Assembly (NCBI RefSeq): GCF_014699035.1 | Contig: NZ_JACXAA010000017.1 | Location: forward strand, 34,305-98,304 | Length of the DNA: 64,000 nucleotides | Reading direction: 5' to 3' | Origin: Spirosoma validum | GTDB taxonomy: Bacteria > Bacteroidota > Bacteroidia > Cytophagales > Spirosomataceae | Part shown: piece by piece, positions 45,329-54,524 of the stretch | How positions within the stretch are numbered: the first letter of the stretch is position 1 | Layout of the letters: each line of letters starts with the position of its first letter | Notes under the pieces: generated by a model | Seen by the model: the letters and a program-made list of their open reading frames with translations, nothing else | The model's database searches: none | What the model was told of the DNA's origin: nothing | Position numbers and translations under genes: made by a program

Positions 45329-47086
45329 CTACGGTTTCTTTTTCTTCGTGGCTACAGTGGCCAAACTTAAGGGTTGTAGCGGGGTAAATATGTGGCTAAT
45401 GGTGTCGGGAGATAAACTAGGATGAGCACGATCAAAAACGGAATGACAAAATAAACAGGAATTGGAAGGGCCTTGAAGATACGTTTCCATGGTGCTGTTT
45501 GCCAGAGCGCTGGTGCCGATGGCTACGCCAGGTATTGTATCCGTTCCGTAATTACTGCCATTGGGAGCAGCCCCTCCTTGCGTCCAGGTGGCACCAATGA
45601 ATAAATAATTTTTCCGAATATCACTGCCCGCCAATAGCTGCTGTATAGTGTTGTTGAGTGAAATGACTTCGCTGTTCGAAGCTGCTGAGCTTCGATCCTG
45701 TTGATTGGTCAGCGAATCCATCGCGCTTCCCCAGGGCATAGCCCTCAAGGTATTGCTTGCGGAAATGGTAAAGATGGAGTCAGCACTGAGCGTATCGCCG
45801 TTCGCGCTCATATGGGGAACATTGACGCTTCCGCTGGAGCTGTTGCTGAATAGCCAGCCTTCCCCTGTATCCTGGGGTACTGTTTTAGACGTACTATCTG
45901 CGTCCAGATAAGCGTAACTAGCATTGGGCGTGTTTTTTTTGTGCTCAAAAGTAGCCCAGATCATTTCTGGATGCCCGGCCACACTCCCCACGATGTGCAT
46001 GCCAACCAGGGCCATTTTAGCGACTCGTTCTCCAGTAGGAACCCATTCCCGGTTGCTCGTCGTATCGTACGTAGGAATGGTCGCATCAACCGTAATATAA
46101 CTACTGGCATTGGGCAGATTCTTAGCTTCCACCCAAGATGTCTTAAGCTCAATAGCCAATGCATTCGAGTCGGGTAATTGAACATGATTAGCCCTGGCTA
46201 AGGCGCAAATACTATCCCGGGCTGGGGCGGTAGTCGGGAATTGACTGCGGCTAAAGCGGCCATTCTTGGAACCCGTCAGAAAAAAAGCGTATACGTCGTT
46301 CACCATCGTCAGGTAATACACGAGTGAGCCATTTTGCGCCATAAGTGCATTGCCGGTTGCTTGTCCCTCCTCCGTCTGGATTTGATTCCCGGCGGCATCC
46401 AGAAAGATTGTTCTAGTGCCGACCTGTATTTTCTGCACGGTACGCTGCCGGTGGCGACCTACAATTGCTGTTGGCTGCCGAATAACTTTACCAAGTTTGT
46501 CTCTAAGAACGGACCGGCCATTGGTGCTCTCGTCGATACCGTGCACCTCCGTTATTTTACCATCCGCATCTTTAACCTTGGCCCTGCCGGGTAGGGTTTC
46601 TACTTCAAATAGTTTACCCGCTTTGTCTCGAATAACCGGTAATCGATGGGGCCCATTCTTAAGCAGATGATTGTCCATGCGAAACGGAATGCCGGTCTGA
46701 TGGGGCATCAAGGTCCGCTGGCCACTGGCATCAGCTGGTGAGACGTCATAAAAAAGCGCTGATTCTAAAACGGTCCCGCCATTGCCATACACCCCGGAAG
46801 AACTCGACGTGAGCCATAAAAACATCTGCTCTGACCAGCGGTAGAAATCGCAATTATTATCATGGACAAACGTAACGCTGTTGGCCGGGGTTACAAAGCC
46901 ATTTTCGGTGGCTTTGCCGCTGGCAAACCATGAATTAAACATCTCAGGGCTAACTACACAGGATTGCAGCACATCCTGGGGTAAGTTGCTGGAGGCCGTA
47001 GTGCGAACGGTCTGGGAGGTGCCACAGGCGTGAATACCGGCACACACGAGGGCCAAATAGGCAACGTTCTTGATTAGACTTCTCAT
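45329..47086 (-). CDS. Lipoprotein with C-terminal CxxCH haem motif
   Basis: 585 residues from ATG 47086 (the frame opens 25 codons earlier, but this start gives a signal peptide). MRSLIKNVAYLALVCAGIHAC is a lipoprotein signal with lipobox-like GIHAC. The body holds VTFVHDNNCDFYRWSEQMFLW and long stretches not recognised. Near the C-terminus is SNSCLFCHSVFDRAHPSL, one c-type haem-binding CxxCH. It is probably an envelope cytochrome-like lipoprotein. One haem suggests electron transfer or an oxidase-like role; the substrate is unknown. Confidence 0.7.
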   Translation of the reverse strand: MRSLIKNVAYLALVCAGIHACGTSQTVRTTASSNLPQDVLQSCVVSPEMFNSWFASGKATENGFVTPANSVTFVHDNNCDFYRWSEQMFLWLTSSSSGVYGNGGTVLESALFYDVSPADASGQRTLMPHQTGIPFRMDNHLLKNGPHRLPVIRDKAGKLFEVETLPGRAKVKDADGKITEVHGIDESTNGRSVLRDKLGKVIRQPTAIVGRHRQRTVQKIQVGTRTIFLDAAGNQIQTEEGQATGNALMAQNGSLVYYLTMVNDVYAFFLTGSKNGRFSRSQFPTTAPARDSICALARANHVQLPDSNALAIELKTSWVEAKNLPNASSYITVDATIPTYDTTSNREWVPTGERVAKMALVGMHIVGSVAGHPEMIWATFEHKKNTPNASYAYLDADSTSKTVPQDTGEGWLFSNSSSGSVNVPHMSANGDTLSADSIFTISASNTLRAMPWGSAMDSLTNQQDRSSAASNSEVISLNNTIQQLLAGSDIRKNYLFIGATWTQGGAAPNGSNYGTDTIPGVAIGTSALANSTMETYLQGPSNSCLFCHSVFDRAHPSLSPDTISHIFTPLQPLSLATVATKKKKP

Positions 47087-47170
47087 GGCTAAACTGTAGG
47101 GAGAGTAGAGAATTGACTGGACTTTACGAGTCCTCAAAGGTCTAGTACAGACACCGCTCAAAACAGCCGG

Positions 47171-47184
47171 AAAACACGTGTTTT
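47171..47184. promoter_or_regulatory. 14-bp palindrome AAAACACGTGTTTT
   Basis: A perfect palindrome with the CACGTG core between the lipoprotein gene and the next upstream gene. The neighbouring bases AAGTGTTTACGCGCT resemble CGTGTTTACACGCT at the first copy (41257-41268). Confidence 0.45.
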
Positions 47185-47212
47185 ATTAATCAAGTGTTTA
47201 CGCGCTATCACT

Positions 47213-47554
47213 TTATTTCGCTTCGATGAGTCGATTTCGGTAATCCATTAATTCTTCTTTGGTCTCAAAAAAGATTGGACGGAAGGGGATAAGCTGTAGT
47301 TCGACATTGATCCGGGGCAACCCGGCGTATTGTCCAACCGGCTTAAGGCTGTAGATGGCGCTACTCACCGTTAGTTCATGAGTTGCTGAGCGCTGCCGTA
47401 CCAGCAGGCTGTTACGCAGACTGCCATCCAGAATAATTTGCAGGATGGTGGCTTGAAAATAAGGAAATTCATGGGCGGTTCCCAGGGGTTGATCAACCCA
47501 GACCGTATCGCCAACCATGAACGGAACCTCAACCGGAGTAAGAACTAGTTTCAT
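47213..47554 (-). CDS. Hypothetical protein
   Basis: 113 residues with many beta strands (VEVPFMVGDTVWVDQPLG and ILQIILDGSLRNSLLVRQ). It could be a small SH3-like or OB-like fold, but no family is recognised. It shares strand and region with the ECF sigma factor and the lipoprotein. Confidence 0.55.
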   Translation of the reverse strand: MKLVLTPVEVPFMVGDTVWVDQPLGTAHEFPYFQATILQIILDGSLRNSLLVRQRSATHELTVSSAIYSLKPVGQYAGLPRINVELQLIPFRPIFFETKEELMDYRNRLIEAK

Positions 47555-47642
47555 TCGCAGCAGAAGGGCTAAGAGGGGATTACTAGGAGAAAACCAAGCC
47601 GTTGGCTAGTCGGGATCTGTCGCAACAAAACACCTGATGTTT

Positions 47643-48188
47643 CTAGGGAAGCCGTCCGATAGCCGATTCGGAGTTTCTTAATCGCTTAATGGCCTGATGG
47701 ACGCTGGACTTCACGGTTCCCAGGGGTAAGCCGAATTGGTCAGCTACTTCTTGCCTGGTGTAGCCTTGAAGATACACCAGATCGATCAGTTGACGGTGAT
47801 GAGGCCCTAAGGTTGACTTAATCCAATGATCCAGGCCAACAGCATAATAGGAGGGTGTTACGGCCCCTAGCGAGTCGTAGTCAAAATCATCAATTCGCTG
47901 CTCGGCTCGTCTGGACAGTTTCAGATGGGTGAAGGCAACGTTACGCGTGATTCGCAGCATCCAGGTGAACAACCGCCCTCTGAGTGGATCGTACTGAGGG
48001 AGATGGCGCCAAATTTTTATAAAGCTATCCTGAAGTAAATCTTCTGATTGAGCCTGGTTTTGAATGATCTCCATCAGGCAGGTAAGTAATCTGGGAGCGA
48101 ATCGGCCGTAAAGTTCTTCGAACGCTTTTTGATCGTCTGATCGAAGAAGAGTGAGTAAAGCAGCTTCGTCATAGGGTGAATAGGTCAT
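47643..48188 (-). CDS. ECF-type RNA polymerase sigma factor
   Basis: 181 residues, normal for sigma-70 family group 4. Region 2 is clear: AFEELYGRFAPRLLTCLMEI, then SEDLLQDSFIKIWRHLPQYD and FTWMLRITRNVAFTHLK. Region 4 HTH: LQGYTRQEVADQFGLPLGTV, followed by KSSVHQAIKRLR. No anti-sigma gene follows directly; the 113-residue gene downstream on the same strand is not an obvious anti-sigma factor. It may control the lipoprotein operon. Confidence 0.92.
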   Translation of the reverse strand: MTYSPYDEAALLTLLRSDDQKAFEELYGRFAPRLLTCLMEIIQNQAQSEDLLQDSFIKIWRHLPQYDPLRGRLFTWMLRITRNVAFTHLKLSRRAEQRIDDFDYDSLGAVTPSYYAVGLDHWIKSTLGPHHRQLIDLVYLQGYTRQEVADQFGLPLGTVKSSVHQAIKRLRNSESAIGRLP

Positions 48189-48394
48189 TGATCCGGAGAG
48201 AGATGACTAAACATAAGTCACCTAAAGCTATGCACAATACATTGTCTATTTCTATATATTTATAAATATATTTTATTGGTAACATATGGGCGTATGTTTT
48301 AGCTTCCCAAAAGGACGGTACCAATGCCTGAGTAGCTTTGCTAATATGGCTGGAAGCCTGATTCAACGGCGGATTCTGGGGAGCCACGATAAGA

Positions 48395-48426
48395 CAAAAG
48401 CCCCGCTAAGCAGTGGGGCTTTTGTT
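48395..48426. terminator. Bidirectional terminator
   Basis: A 14-bp stem (ACAAAAGCCCCGCT with AGTGGGGCTTTTGT, one G-T pair, loop AAGC) has A/T runs on both sides. It lies between the sigma-factor region and the TetR pseudogene. Confidence 0.85.
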
Positions 48427-48449
48427 AGGACTATAGGGCCGTTTATGAC

Positions 48450-49097
48450 TTAACAATCGCTGGCGGCCAGCGATTCCTTCCGAAGTGAAAACTGAGTCTT
48501 GGGCGAATTCATCGCGAATTGATTGATAGCCTTGTAGATTGCCTTCACCGCTTCTTCAATACGCTGCCAGCCCGCTTCACTGCGCAGATCAATACCAATG
48601 ACCGTCCGATCGAGCTGGGCCTGAATCGTCAGGTAGGACAAATCCCCCAGCATCACGGCTGAGATTGCCTGGTAATCCCCCTCCCTGACAAAGGCCAGTT
48701 GATGAGTGAGTCTGGTTAGCTCATTGTCCAGAGTCTTGCTAATGATGTCGGCTTGGGGATCATTGTCCTTCACCGTCGCTTTGATCAATTCGCGGGCCGA
48801 GCGGGAAGACCGAATCTGGCGAAAGAGTTGCAGGACCTGAGCCGACCAGATGGGTGCCAGCTCCTAGGGGTGAGCAGGTTGAATCTGCTTTAGCCAGTCC
48901 GGCGGGGGATTCGGCACCACCCGCCCCAGGCGCACATAATATTCCAATAAGCCATCAATACTGCCAAAATAGCGGTAGACAAGTACTTTACTGACGCTGA
49001 CGTACAGCCCCTCCAGTCCGTCCTGGGCAAGAACTTGTTCTAATGCATTTACGATCCGCTCAATCGTGGCGGCCCGGTTACGTTTAATAATTTCCAC
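48450..49097 (-). pseudogene. TetR-family regulator with in-frame amber stop
   Basis: From ATG 49097 the frame reads a TetR N-terminus (RAATIERIVNALEQVLAQDG, then SKVLVYRYFGSIDGLLEYYV). It stops at TAG 48864-48866. The same frame continues with ELAPIWSAQVLQLFRQIRSS to a stop at 48450, with the length of a TetR ligand domain. The HTH is also short: GLEGLYVSVSKVLVYRYF lacks the roughly nine residues that normally lie between the first helix and SKVLVYRYF. Two lesions make loss of function likely. Confidence 0.75.
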
Positions 49098-49505
49098 TCG
49101 TGTTGATTAAAGTGTATAACTAAAGTCTGTCTGAGTGCGCCAATTACCCTGAAGGTAACTTAGGGAGGGTAGTATTGGCTTATCGACTTAGGATAGTTAA
49201 CCAATTGCTTAGATAGGTACTCCGAAGGTGGAATTTTAGTTAGCAAACGGCCTAACGAGTAGTTTTTTTAAGCTAAAAGTGGCCAGGTTGCACACAAAAA
49301 AAATACCTGGCACGATTAGTACCGAGCATTCAAATACCCATTCTATGAAATAAGAATGAATCCTATCTACACCAATAAGATCGTAACATGTTTATGTCTG
49401 TTATGTAAATCACAGCCAGCCTTTGTCATGATGCGTCAGTGCATCTGAGTGACTGGGTGTTTATTAAAACCTCGAGGGGGTGTGTAGAAGAAAAAGATAT
49501 TTTTC
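49098..49505. other. Intergenic region upstream of the Ig/beta-helix gene
   Basis: AT-rich non-coding sequence between the TetR pseudogene and the repeat at 49506. No gene, hairpin or clear promoter was found. Confidence 0.4.
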
Positions 49506-49563
49506 CCAAATGGACCATTTGAGACAGGATTGAAAGCATTTGAGACGGAATTGAAAGTCCGGC
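49506..49563. repeat. 58-bp repeat, upstream copy, with internal tandem units
   Basis: This copy matches 52380-52437 with scattered differences. Each holds two degenerate units of about 20 bases: ATTTGAGACAGGATTGAAAG and ATTTGAGACGGAATTGAAAG in this copy. It lies about 130 bases before the secreted protein gene. Spaced direct repeats of this kind are typical regulator-binding arrays. Confidence 0.75.
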
Positions 49564-49693
49564 TAAATAATAGTTTTAATCTTTGTTGAATTGAAAATAC
49601 GATGTTTTCAACTCATGGCTACCCTTTTACAAATCACTTAGCCACCTCCCTTCATATGTACCGTTTCGAATCTCTTTTCTAACCCGTTTCTTT

Positions 49694-52219
49694 ATGCGTA
49701 CACAGCTATTTCCTATTCGACTCCTGCTAGGAGTTCTTTTTGGTTTGATCATGTTCGGTGCTCAGGCTCAGCCCATTCGGTACGTTAAACCGACCGCTTC
49801 AGGCCTGGGGGATGGCAGCTCCTGGGCGAATGCCTCCGCCGATCTACAGGCCATGATCAATGCCTCCACCTCGGGCAATCAGGTTTGGGTGGCAGCAGGC
49901 ACCTATACCCCAAACACAACCGGTCTGTCCGACCCTCGTAATGCGGCCTTCTCGCTCAAGAATAACGTCAGCGTACTGGGTGGGTTCACCGGCGTGAGTG
50001 GCAGTGAAGGCAATATTAACGCGCGCACGGCCAGTCCATCCTCAACCACCCTATCGGGTGATATTGGCACCCTCGACTCGCCAAGCGACAACTGCTATCA
50101 CGTCTTCTATCATAATAACAATGGCCTGAATAACACCGCCATTTTGGATGGGGTCGTTATCGCCATGGGGAACGCCAATGGCACCTCCTCTGGGTATGAT
50201 GTACGTGGGGGAGGAATGTTCAATTTCGGTAGTGGTCCAACCGTAAATCAGTGTCAGTTTGTCGGAAACTCTGCTTCTGGCGGTGGAGGGATTTATTGTC
50301 AAACGGCTGGTGAAAAGACGAAATTGACGGCCTGTAGTTTTGTCAGTAATGTAGGCACTCAGGGGGGTGCAATTTTAACATACGATACTCAAACATTAAT
50401 CAATTGCTATTTTAGTCAAAATTCGGCCAGTAGCCTCGGCGGAGCAATCGCTAGTGCTAGCAATTTACCGCTAATTAACTGTACCTTCAGAGACAATCGC
50501 TCACCTAATGGTGCCGTGTTAGCAGGGACCGCGGGTGTGGCTACGTTGACCAATTGCATCCTATGGAATAATGGAAGTCCGTTCATAAATCTTGGGGGCT
50601 ACACCATCAATGCCAGCTACTGTTTGATTTCGCCGGGCGTGACCGGCTATACCAACAATGGCAACAACCTCTCACCGACCCAATCGCCTTTTGATAACGC
50701 CACCGGACCTGAACTACTACCTTGCGCCCCGGCTGTTGACGCGGGCGACGAGACTGCCAATGCCACCACCACTGATGTGCTGGGCAACACCCGTAAAGTG
50801 CGTACCATCGATATGGGGGCCGCTGAGTTCGCAGGTACGCCCTATACCGTTTCAGTGACCGCACTGGCTACGCCAAATACGGTTTGTGTGGGTAGCCCTA
50901 GTAGCTTACAGGCTACAGCCAGTGGCTCATTGAATGGGCCCTATACCTACACCTGGACAGCACCGGCTGGCGCGTCTCTGAGCAGTACCAACCTCAACCC
51001 CACTTCGGCCACGGCCACCACCGCAGGCGTAGCCAGTTTCAGTATTCTGGTCAGTGACGCCGTGGGTTGCCGGGCGACCGGTAGTGTTAACGTAACGGTG
51101 AATGCGCTACCCACGGCGACCTTAACCAACAATGGCCCGCTGAGCTGTGCCCAACCCAGCGTCACCTTAACCGCATCGGGGGGCACCAGCTACACCTTTA
51201 CTAACGGGAGTGGGACGGTGCTGGGCACATCGGGGGCCACGACCACCCGCTCGGTCACCACAGCCGGTACGTATTCGGTGCGGGTGGCCAACGCCAATGG
51301 CTGCGTGAGCACCACCAGCACCACGGTCATCAGCAATACAACTACACCCACAGCCAACATTTTAACCCCGGTCAGCGCTACGTTGACCTGCACAACCACC
51401 GCGTTGAGCTTAACGGCTACCGGTGGGGGCACGTATCGCTGGGAGAATGCCACCACATCTGCGGTGCGCTCGGTCACCACGGCAGGCACCTACTCGGTAA
51501 CCGTTACGTCCCCCAACGGCTGTACGGCTACCGATTCACAGGTCATTAATGTCAACAGTACGCTTGCCGCTACCCTAGGCGCTTCATCAAGTACCGCCCT
51601 GGTAGGGAGTACCATCAGTCTGAGTGCCACGGGGGGCAGTGCCTACCTCTGGACGGCTCCGGCGGGGGCCAGTCTGAGTTCTCCCGCCACCAGTTCAGCC
51701 GTCTCGGTCAGCCTGACTACCCCTGGCCTGAAGACCTTTGCCGTTGTCGTCACTCAGGGCAGTTGTAGCCAGAGCCTGACGGTAGGTGTCAATGCGATAC
51801 AGCCCCCCGATCTAACGGTGCTGCTCTACGCCCGGCCAACGCTAGTCTATGGCACAGCCCCCTTCGGGGTGGTGGTGGATGTGGTGGAGACCAACGGGGT
51901 GGCCAGCAGTGGCCCTATTACGGTCAAGATCACCAAAGACGCTAAGATGAGTTTGAGTCTGAACGGAGCCTTGACCAGCGTAGAGGGTCGCAGTGTGCAG
52001 AATGGGCTATGGAGCTTGGGCAGCGATGCCAGTTATTACATCTTAACCACCAGTCAATCGATTAGCGGGGGCAACAAGCTGAGCGTTGGCTTAACGGGTC
52101 AGCTGGCGGCAGGCAGCACTACAGGCATGATTAATTGCAGTGCGACGGTGGTAGGTGGGGGCGAGAGCCGCACCACCAACAACATTGATGCCGACAAGAT
52201 CGAGTATTTTCAGCAGTGA
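49694..52219 (+). CDS. Secreted beta-helix / Ig-like surface protein
   Basis: 841 residues with a signal peptide (LLLGVLFGLIMFGAQAQ). Residues about 25-370 form a parallel beta-helix like bacterial choice-of-anchor Q proteins (GTYTPNTTG and repeated GGA/NC turns, closing GNTRKVRTIDMGAAEF). Residues about 380-700 are Ser/Thr-rich Ig-like repeats (SVTTAGTYSVRVANANGC, repeated). The final domain, residues 706-841, starts DLTVLLYARPTLVYG and ends NIDADKIEYFQQ; it is shared with the propeller protein at 57023-58954. Likely role: cell-surface adhesion or secretion by a C-terminal sorting domain. Confidence 0.8.
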   Translation: MRTQLFPIRLLLGVLFGLIMFGAQAQPIRYVKPTASGLGDGSSWANASADLQAMINASTSGNQVWVAAGTYTPNTTGLSDPRNAAFSLKNNVSVLGGFTGVSGSEGNINARTASPSSTTLSGDIGTLDSPSDNCYHVFYHNNNGLNNTAILDGVVIAMGNANGTSSGYDVRGGGMFNFGSGPTVNQCQFVGNSASGGGGIYCQTAGEKTKLTACSFVSNVGTQGGAILTYDTQTLINCYFSQNSASSLGGAIASASNLPLINCTFRDNRSPNGAVLAGTAGVATLTNCILWNNGSPFINLGGYTINASYCLISPGVTGYTNNGNNLSPTQSPFDNATGPELLPCAPAVDAGDETANATTTDVLGNTRKVRTIDMGAAEFAGTPYTVSVTALATPNTVCVGSPSSLQATASGSLNGPYTYTWTAPAGASLSSTNLNPTSATATTAGVASFSILVSDAVGCRATGSVNVTVNALPTATLTNNGPLSCAQPSVTLTASGGTSYTFTNGSGTVLGTSGATTTRSVTTAGTYSVRVANANGCVSTTSTTVISNTTTPTANILTPVSATLTCTTTALSLTATGGGTYRWENATTSAVRSVTTAGTYSVTVTSPNGCTATDSQVINVNSTLAATLGASSSTALVGSTISLSATGGSAYLWTAPAGASLSSPATSSAVSVSLTTPGLKTFAVVVTQGSCSQSLTVGVNAIQPPDLTVLLYARPTLVYGTAPFGVVVDVVETNGVASSGPITVKITKDAKMSLSLNGALTSVEGRSVQNGLWSLGSDASYYILTTSQSISGGNKLSVGLTGQLAAGSTTGMINCSATVVGGGESRTTNNIDADKIEYFQQ

Positions 52220-52379
52220 GATAGAGCTTCACATTAGAAAAGATAATACTTACAGCCACCGTCTACTGGATCGTGGCTGTTTTATTTATCAATGCTCATA
52301 ACTTTGGTTTAAGGGGAGTAGCTAACATTCGTACGATCAGATGGCAGCGGCCACCCCCAAGAAAAACGACATTTCGTCT

Positions 52380-52437
52380 CCAAATGGACGATTTGAGACA
52401 GGAATGAAAGGATTTGGGACGGAATTAACAGTCCGCT
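52380..52437. repeat. 58-bp repeat, downstream copy
   Basis: Second copy of the 49506-49563 repeat (CCAAATGGACGATTTGAGAC and on, ending AGTCCGCT). It stands about 160 bases after the secreted protein gene and before a stretch without a convincing large gene. The rest of 52220-52659 shows nothing else. Confidence 0.75.
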
Positions 52438-52659
52438 ATGCGAGAGGTTCCGATCTTTGACGGGCCAAAAACGATAGCTTGCCAATTGATGCCATCACTA
52501 AACTCCTGCGATTTGCTTTTTCGTAGAGAAGCCCATTTGGCTATTACTGCCCCCCGTTACGAAGCTAATCCCTGTTATCTAAAGTTTACCCTAGCTATAC
52601 GGCTAATGCTTTCATGTAGGGTACACTTTTTTACGTAATGATAAACCTACTGTACTGCC

Positions 52660-52860
52660 ATGGTAGTGTCTAACAAAACTCAACTCATGACGACCCTTTT
52701 AGAAAACTATATATTGCAGGTTGCCATTCACTATATCGATCAGGTGGACGCCGAACTTCAAACAAGGCTGATAAACTTATTGCTGGAGGTGGGTCGGGAA
52801 TCTGGTCAAGCGGCTGAACTAACTCCCACTGAGTTGCCTCAGGCAATCAGTAGAAATTGA
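52660..52860 (+). CDS. Small helical hypothetical protein
   Basis: 66 residues (ATG 52660; ATG 52687 is equally possible). The helical core NYILQVAIHYIDQVDAELQT has protein-like composition. No family is recognised. Confidence 0.4.
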   Translation: MVVSNKTQLMTTLLENYILQVAIHYIDQVDAELQTRLINLLLEVGRESGQAAELTPTELPQAISRN

Positions 52861-53179
52861 GTGGATTTGGCTAAGAGAATACCGATAGGTTGAGGAAGGA
52901 CCCGTCAAGTCGTACGTTCTTAATTACCCTTATTTATAATTTGGTTCATCCAAGTAGACTTTCACCTTGTAAATATTCCGTTTCTGGCCAAAAGAGAGAA
53001 TATTGGTCTTGTGACGCTCGTGCTAAGATCTGCGATATGCCAGGATGGGTTGCTAAACTTTTACCCAGCTTAAGTCATTTGAAGCGCTGCTTTTACGGCG
53101 GGGCTTTTTGTTTTTATAGACTCAGAAAGTAAATTCTGGCGGTTTATAGACAGCTATCAGTCGCGCTGTACGAGCAACA

Positions 53180-53539
53180 ATGACTGGCAACAGCGGGTTA
53201 GAGATAAAAATAAGCCAAATTCAACGTATGAACAACGCAGCCATTAAGCAACAGATTGATTCGAAAATCCAGGTTTTTCGCAGCCTAAGTCCTTCGACAG
53301 ACAATGCCACCATCCGCGACCAATACCATACCGTCAAGGAGCTGATCAATAACCTATTCGGCGCAACGGCTGACGAAAAAGAAATCTATCTCCAAGCGGC
53401 TAACGTGGTGAACCTATTCAGCCGGGAAGATGAAGCGTACTTTGTGAAAACGAATGGTTCTGATACTTCCCATAAGACAGCCGCTTTAGCCCGTTTGCAG
53501 CAGTGGGCTAAACGGGCGGGTGATCTACTGCAAGAGTGA
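53180..53539 (+). CDS. Hypothetical helical protein
   Basis: 119 residues (ATG 53228 is an alternative start giving 103). The sequence is helical and soluble (IRDQYHTVKELINNLFGATA, then ARLQQWAKRAGDLLQE). No family is recognised. It stands alone between small spacers. Confidence 0.55.
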   Translation: MTGNSGLEIKISQIQRMNNAAIKQQIDSKIQVFRSLSPSTDNATIRDQYHTVKELINNLFGATADEKEIYLQAANVVNLFSREDEAYFVKTNGSDTSHKTAALARLQQWAKRAGDLLQE

Positions 53540-53836
53540 TGAGTTTATGTATATTTCTTCATCGAGTAATCGGTTTTATGTCAAGACGATATGGCTAGAA
53601 AACACAAAGATGCTCCTGAGTTTTAACAGATACTTTTTTTAATAGGAACAACAGTTCAGTTCGTCAATGGCTCAAAGAGTTTACTCCCCCTACGCTAATC
53701 CAGTCCCGTACTGTCAGGCTGGTTTTTAATTTGTTTTTAGTTATCCCGTTAATTGAATTCAATTGAGATACTACCGCTTGACTGAAGATAATATGACCAG
53801 AGAAGATAAAAAGAATCTACTAGATCTCTGTGGAAG

Positions 53837-54340
53837 ATGTTTGGCGAACACACCTCACACGGCAGATATTTAGAAACTCAGCGCTCCACTGTATCTAATC
53901 TAATACTGATCTTGGTTGGCGCAATTATCACCTTGGTTACGGTTGATAAACACGTTAACTATGCTGATTTACCGGCAATTCTGCTGTTATTAGGTATTGC
54001 TCTATTTGGCATAGTATTCAGCGCGAAACACTACCCGACATGTAGCAGCCACATGGAACGGGCAAAATATTACCAACTAGCTATTGATGAACTACTGCCG
54101 CATTTAGATGATCCCGATCTGGCGGGAATCAATGAGCACATTCCCAGTAAACATTCTGAACGGGTGCTTACTGAACTAAAACAAGCTGCGGATGAAAGCT
54201 TTGAGGGATACCAAAGACATAGATTTCTTGTCTTGATGAATCGGAGCAGGATTCACTGGCTTTGGATCACGCTTTTTATTCTAATCGTAGTAATTGCTCT
54301 CTTTTTAGGAGTTGTAGCCCTAGTGAACCCTTGGACTTGA
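53837..54340 (+). CDS. Small membrane protein with three TM segments
   Basis: 167 residues. Membrane helices: SNLILILVGAIITLVTV (about 20-37), LPAILLLLGIALFGIVFSA (about 44-63) and WLWITLFILIVVIALFLGVV (about 140-160). The cytosolic middle (KHYPTCSSHMERAKYYQLAI) connects them. The layout recalls small sensor or pore proteins of conflict systems (SLATT-like), but no family can be claimed. Confidence 0.6.
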   Translation: MFGEHTSHGRYLETQRSTVSNLILILVGAIITLVTVDKHVNYADLPAILLLLGIALFGIVFSAKHYPTCSSHMERAKYYQLAIDELLPHLDDPDLAGINEHIPSKHSERVLTELKQAADESFEGYQRHRFLVLMNRSRIHWLWITLFILIVVIALFLGVVALVNPWT

Positions 54341-54458
54341 GAGGGATTATACGTCTTATCCAGATTAATCTTGTCGGAATAGTTTTTCATGTTGTGACTT
54401 TAGCCAATTGTCAGGCAACTTGCCTTAGTTTTGGCTTTTAGAGCACGACAGGAGTAAA

Positions 54459-54502
54459 TACCTGCTGACAGACTTATGCACAAATAGGTCTGTCAGCAGG
54501 TA
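54459..54502. terminator. 15-bp stem-loop between convergent genes
   Basis: TACCTGCTGACAGAC (54459-54473) is exactly complementary to 54488-54502 around a 14-base loop. It lies between the convergent membrane protein and glycosidase genes and probably ends both transcripts. Confidence 0.75.
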
Positions 54503-54524
54503 GTAAGAACCACAATAACCAGAT

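Noticed and set aside
52438..53132. ORFs at 52438-52638 and 52890-53132
   Set aside because: Composition is not protein-like (Cys/Leu/Arg-rich, no helical pattern), with no supporting context.
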